A DNA stretch of 64,000 nt from positions 7,360,203 through 7,424,202 of the forward strand of contig NC_064037.1 of assembly GCF_932526225.1 (NCBI RefSeq), read 5' to 3'. Numbering within the stretch: position 1 is the first letter of the stretch; each line of letters begins with the position of its first letter. Under the pieces are notes generated by a model. It did not search any database and was not told the DNA's origin. It saw only the letters and a program-made list of their open reading frames with translations. This stretch comes from Nematostella vectensis. Lineage: Eukaryota > Cnidaria > Anthozoa > Actiniaria > Edwardsiidae. A program made the translations under genes and the position numbers. Of this stretch, positions 60,862-64,000 are shown in pieces.

Positions 60862-63800
60862 GCTTTTTTAAACAAAAGAAGAGCGGAAAAAACACTTTCC
60901 TTTTATCCATTTGTCTGACCGCCTAATGCCGCCGTGTGTTTGTTTTTTCATTCAGCGGCAAAATTCTTTTAAAGCAGAGTTTTAAGTAGAAATTTGTTTT
61001 TGTTTGACAAATGAAAGTTCCAGATAATAAACAATCTAGATAGAACATTATCCTTACTAATTTTAAATATTGCATAGCCTGTGCGGCAAGCGCAAGGGGC
61101 AAGGAACAAGTGGAGGAGAAGAAGGAGGGGAAATGAAATAGTTCCTTCTCCTCGTTTTCTCTTCCCATTTATCACTTCGCGCGCGACCAAATCGCTAATC
61201 TCCTTAACACTTTGCGCTTGCTAAGATGCGTCAAGTCTATAAGATTTGCGTAGGAATGCTGAAATAAATGTACGGTTATACTCAGTAGTAAGATAGTAAA
61301 ATATAACAGGCAAGGAATCATAACACGGATATATTTTTTGTATTTGTACCAGACAAGGACAGAATGAGTTTGTGGAGTCTTTTTTTATTTCTGTTCATTG
61401 CCCCCCCCCCCCCCCCCCCATGCCCCCACCCCACCCCCCCACACACACACACACAGACAGGCGAACCTAATCGTTGACAGGTGGTCTATGATTTCTGTGC
61501 AAGCACAGCGAGCCCGCCTTTGGTAGTGACGTCATGCTGATTATGGAGATTTGGAAACAATCAGATGGTGCGTCATTAAACATAACAATGTCAGAGATAG
61601 ATTCAAGATGCTCAGATAGACTCAATATAGCCCAGAGTTAGACAGAAATAACTCAGAATGATTAAATTATCCTTGCATGATGTCATAGCGTGCTAACACA
61701 TCAAATCAAGAATTGGACTTGTGCGAGTAGCCTTCTACTTCGACTTGTAATCTCCGAAATTTATCTAGGTATGGCTGAGATGTACATATCTCCAAATTAA
61801 ACACGGAAATTGTACCCTTTAAACCTCACTAAAATAATCAAAGCATTGTCATAAGGTAGACTGCCAGGCGTTTTCATAAGGGATAGGGATATATCGCGTC
61901 TAGTTTACCTGTCGTCGTAGAGCAGACACTGATGGCAAACAAGTGCTAATTCCGTGAAGGCGTTACGCCGTTAGGTGTGTTAACTATAATTGCTGAATAG
62001 ATCGACGGGAAAAAAGGGGGATGTTCCTGCGGAAAAAAATAAAAGGTTACCTCGGTGAAAGATAGATAAAATAGAGTATACCTTTCAATTAGTGAAGTAA
62101 TATAATGACGTAAGGTATTTAAAAATGGTTTTAGTTAGGGAAAAAACGATAAGACGGCATCTCGTGCAACAGAGAAACCTAACAAAATGGACTTCGATTT
62201 AATTTGCTTGTAAACTATCTAATATTCCGCTTCTTCTTCTATGTGTACCGTGTTAAAAAAAAGATGGTTAAAACAGAAGATGACTTTGTCTCAAACAAGC
62301 ATTTCAGAAACACCCCTTTGACCAAAAATGGCAATTAACGGCATACCCTCTCTAAGTGATCTCCCCTCCGCGTGGGCTTCCCTTTTTATTTCACAATTTT
62401 ATATACTGCGATAACGGCGACAAAGTCCCCCTATTTTTAATGATTAATGCTGCTATCATTTTAGGATGCTACGCTATTATAATCGGAAGCGTTTAGATGC
62501 GACTACGAGATCGAGTAAGGCCATGTAAAAATGCTTTGGTATTGCCAACACCTACGCTTTTGAGCCCGATCGTACATACAGAGGTTTTGCTTAAAATAAG
62601 ACTAATAGATATGACGGCAAAACAAACAGAGCTGCGTGTTTGAATGTTTAAAAAATCAATCATTTCTTGTAAAAGCATTGAGTTTTTGTTGTGGAAGGCG
62701 TGTGTGCGCGAGGTTGTATGTCTATTGTCCTACGAAGTTATCATCTAGCATTGTGATAGGAGCCTTTTGTAAGGGAAATTGGGAGTATAATTGTGCATGT
62801 AGATCGCTCGGTCCATCACAACGAAGAAGCCAACAGTACAGGGCAGACGTATCCATCAGGTAAAACACTTTAATTTCCTGGTTCTTAACAGAGCCCAGAT
62901 CCCATCCCCCTTAACACACTATGCACTTGTAATTAGTATTTTGGGTGGCTTTCTTTGTTGTACATAAGAATAATATGAGACAGTTTAATTGTCTTTAATG
63001 TAGCTTTGGTTAATTGTTACTCAAAGAGTAAATACGTTTGTTTTTCAAAGTTTAATTAACCGAGAACCTATTCCTAGTATTTTAAATTTACACCAGTATG
63101 AGTAAATCTCCTTTTCAGTTGCCCTATCTAAAATCGAACTTAGCACTTTTTATTACATTAGTCGTCTGTGCTTCAAGCGTCTTGGGAGCATTATTGAGCT
63201 TCAGGCTTGGAATTCTCATTAGCCGCAAACGTCTCCTTCTGAATACCAGAGTAGGGGGAGTTAAATGTATTTCTTATCAAAAAAAACGTTGACCATCGAT
63301 TACTGCTATCGGCATTTTATCAAAACAGTACATTACACCTGTGAACTGCGCAACGCTCTATCGATAATAAAAAAAACACTTACGTTTTTATTCTTTATTG
63401 ACGGTACGTTTTAGGAAGTACAAAAAACTCTCTGTGAGGCCTGTTTTGATGAGCATGAAAATGTTTTTAAATTGTTATTCTTTTATATTTGCGCTTGATT
63501 GATTTAAGTTTCCTGATTCTGTTTAAAAAGGAAATACGGCAAACATTGCATTTACAGATTACCCCTAGTTGCACTAAGAAAAGTAAAAATATTTCACATC
63601 AATTATGTTAAACGGCTTTCTTTCTTAAGCCTGGGTATGCTTTACATTACACGCTTAGATAACCTGTTTGGATGATGTCACTGTAAATTGCTGAAAGTGA
63701 TAGCAAAAGCAGAAAAAAAAAATACTTTATGGTCCGAACGACACGAACATATGCCTCGATTTTTGGTTCGCCTACGTGGAATCGTCACTTACGGGGAATG

Positions 63801-64000
63801 GGCATATGCATATACGCTCTCATAGTACACAGAACGTAATAGCTTGCATGGATATAACTGTATAAATTATCATCGCAGATTCAAAACTAATCTAGGCGCG
63901 CCGGTCATTTGTCAAATCTCCCGCTGATTGTTTTGGGCAGTGGCCGTGGGCTCAATTCCCGGTTAGGATATGGCGGCTCGCCCGTACCTTCCGACACTTG
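60862..64000. other. Gene-free interval
   Basis: No gene recognised. A poly-C/CA simple tract is listed separately. Confidence 0.5.
61401..61456. repeat. Poly-C run and (CA)n microsatellite
   Basis: Nineteen C in a row, then C-rich sequence and about eight CA repeats. Confidence 0.9.

Noticed and set aside
63930..63975. Possible tRNA or SINE B-box (GGGCTCAATTCC) near the right edge
   Set aside because: No matching A-box or cloverleaf could be built and the window ends soon after.

Overview
The window is eukaryotic nuclear DNA from an animal. Intron-rich genes with ordinary GT-AG splice sites can be assembled exon by exon against well-known animal families. The mix of genes (a fused PHD/endonuclease/reverse-transcriptase LINE, a LicD-type protein, a galaxin-like dicysteine fragment) and many short inverted-repeat transposons suggests an anthozoan cnidarian, such as a sea anemone of the Nematostella type. 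The species is an inference; no marker in the window proves it. All family assignments come from reading translated exons against remembered family features, not from a search.

Layout: 1-2448 is a non-autonomous LTR element (end of the 5' LTR, primer-binding site, non-coding interior, full 3' LTR). 5438-9612 is a LINE on the minus strand with an intact 1215-codon ORF and a (TATG)n tail. 9940-10715 is a 30/60-bp minisatellite. 11439-15250 (minus) is EIF3I, eight coding exons, with one intron that looks U12-type. It is head-to-head with 15915-25823 (plus), an SRRM2/Cwc21-like splicing factor of ten coding exons whose introns hold a 9-bp-TSD foldback element, a piggyBac relic with TTAA duplications and a 41-bp minisatellite. 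27127-28050 (minus) is a single-exon LicD-family membrane protein lacking the usual acidic motif. 29140-34582 (minus) is bleomycin hydrolase (BLMH). Around 35410-37253 (minus) is a poorly resolved galaxin-like gene that runs into a near-perfect palindrome. 40182-47444 (minus) is an ESCO1/2 cohesin acetyltransferase with PIP box, zinc finger and acetyltransferase exons. 48151-50404 (plus) is a small coiled-coil protein ending in a CaaX box, head-to-head with ESCO. 51654-57276 is a 31-bp minisatellite of about 130 copies, split by a 1630-bp transposon with about 190-bp inverted ends. 57277-64000 holds a 268-bp triplication and no gene I can recognise.

The recognisable genes are housekeeping functions (translation initiation, pre-mRNA splicing, cysteine aminopeptidase, sister-chromatid cohesion) and do not form a pathway. 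The most distinctive aspect is the tandem-repeat biology. The 41-bp array downstream of ESCO is built from the last codons and stop codon of the ESCO coding sequence. A smaller 56-bp repeat in BLMH intron 6 is built from the 3' splice site and first codons of the next exon. These are two independent cases of tandem arrays seeded at an exon edge.
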